From assembly GCA_948433815.1 (NCBI GenBank), contig CAOJDZ010000060.1, positions 1-5,246 of the forward strand: 5,246 bases of DNA. The letters run 5' to 3'. The notes beneath the pieces are model-generated. The model searched no databases. It was not told the DNA's origin and saw only the letters and a program-made list of their open reading frames with translations. The first letter of the stretch is position 1, and each line of letters begins with the position of its first letter. The position numbers and the translations under genes were made by a program. Positions 4,999-5,246 of the stretch are shown one piece after another. Source of the stretch: an uncultured Clostridia bacterium. GTDB taxonomy: Bacteria > Bacillota_I > Bacilli_A > RF39 > UBA660.

Positions 4999-5246
4999 AT
5001 GAATATAAATATTAAAAAAATTGCTAGTATAATTGGAATAACTTTACTTTTTTCTTTTGTTATATTTAAAGCCTACAACGCAGAAGAAGAAAAATACAGG
5101 GTACTTTATATAATCCAAATAGGTGCATACAAGTCATATGATAACGTTATAAAAAACACTAGAACTCTAGAAAACTATATAATAAGAAAAGAAGGAGATT
5201 TATATAAAATATATATAGCTATTACTTTTAATGAAGAAGTTTATAA
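4999..5246 (+). CDS. Membrane-anchored SPOR-like protein, 3' end outside window
   Basis: The first 82 codons are present and the frame is still open at the window end. The ATG at 4999 has GGTGA (4990-4994) a few bases upstream. Residues 1-7 are basic, followed by one hydrophobic segment at about 8-23 (IASIIGITLLFSFVIF). This is an uncleaved signal anchor with the rest predicted outside the membrane. From about residue 33 the sequence YRVLYIIQIGAYKSYDNVIKN, then an RTLENYIIRKEGDLYKIYIAIT segment, has the layout of a SPOR domain: beta strand with QxGAY, helix, then beta strands. SPOR domains bind peptidoglycan denuded of stem peptides at division or sporulation septa. Which process this protein serves cannot be told from the fragment. 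It follows the Ppx/GppA-like gene by 68 bases. Confidence 0.65.
   Translation, partial: MNINIKKIASIIGITLLFSFVIFKAYNAEEEKYRVLYIIQIGAYKSYDNVIKNTRTLENYIIRKEGDLYKIYIAITFNEEVY

Overview
This is an AT-rich window from a low-GC Gram-positive-type bacterium. The best guess is Bacillota or a relative near the Mollicutes with a reduced genome, such as the uncultured gut Bacilli. The case rests on the divergent tmcAL / yceD-rpmF arrangement typical of Bacilli, strong AGGTG/GGAGG ribosome binding sites, extended -10 promoters and heavy use of ATA and AGA codons. TGA is used as a true stop (end of yceD) and tryptophans are TGG. The organism therefore uses the standard bacterial code, not the Mycoplasma code.

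Layout. Bases 1-1140 hold the C-terminal polymerase part of DNA polymerase I (polA), cut by the window start. It is followed 9 bases later by a cation diffusion facilitator transporter (1150-2004), probably in the same transcript. A small bidirectional terminator at about 2003-2036 separates this pair from the convergent tmcAL gene (2012-3145, minus strand), which encodes the enzyme that makes ac4C34 in elongator tRNA-Met. A 124-base divergent promoter region (3146-3269) then drives yceD (DUF177, 3270-3758) and rpmF (ribosomal protein L32, 3755-3967). These two overlap by ATGA and end in a clear terminator. A separate extended -10 promoter drives a divergent Ppx/GppA-like protein (4043-4930). 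The window closes with the start of a membrane-anchored SPOR-like protein (4999 onward, cut by the window end).

The middle of the window is a translation cluster: tRNA modification (TmcAL), rRNA accumulation (YceD) and a large-subunit protein (L32). The flanking genes cover DNA replication/repair, metal export, possible phosphate or nucleotide phosphohydrolysis, and possibly the cell envelope.

The most striking observation is in rpmF. L32 does not start with the usual Met-Ala-Val-Pro. It has an obligatory eight-residue extension, MKLNLQLF, before AVPARR. This closely matches the cleavable leader of Firmicutes ribosomal protein L27 (consensus like LNLQFF|A), which the cysteine protease Prp removes. 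Cleavage at the equivalent bond would leave exactly the canonical mature L32 N-terminus. This suggests that a second ribosomal protein is under Prp-type processing in this lineage. Other points are an O-helix substitution in PolA, altered active-site motifs in the Ppx/GppA-like protein, and a tandem 10-base repeat overlapping the -35 box of the last gene.
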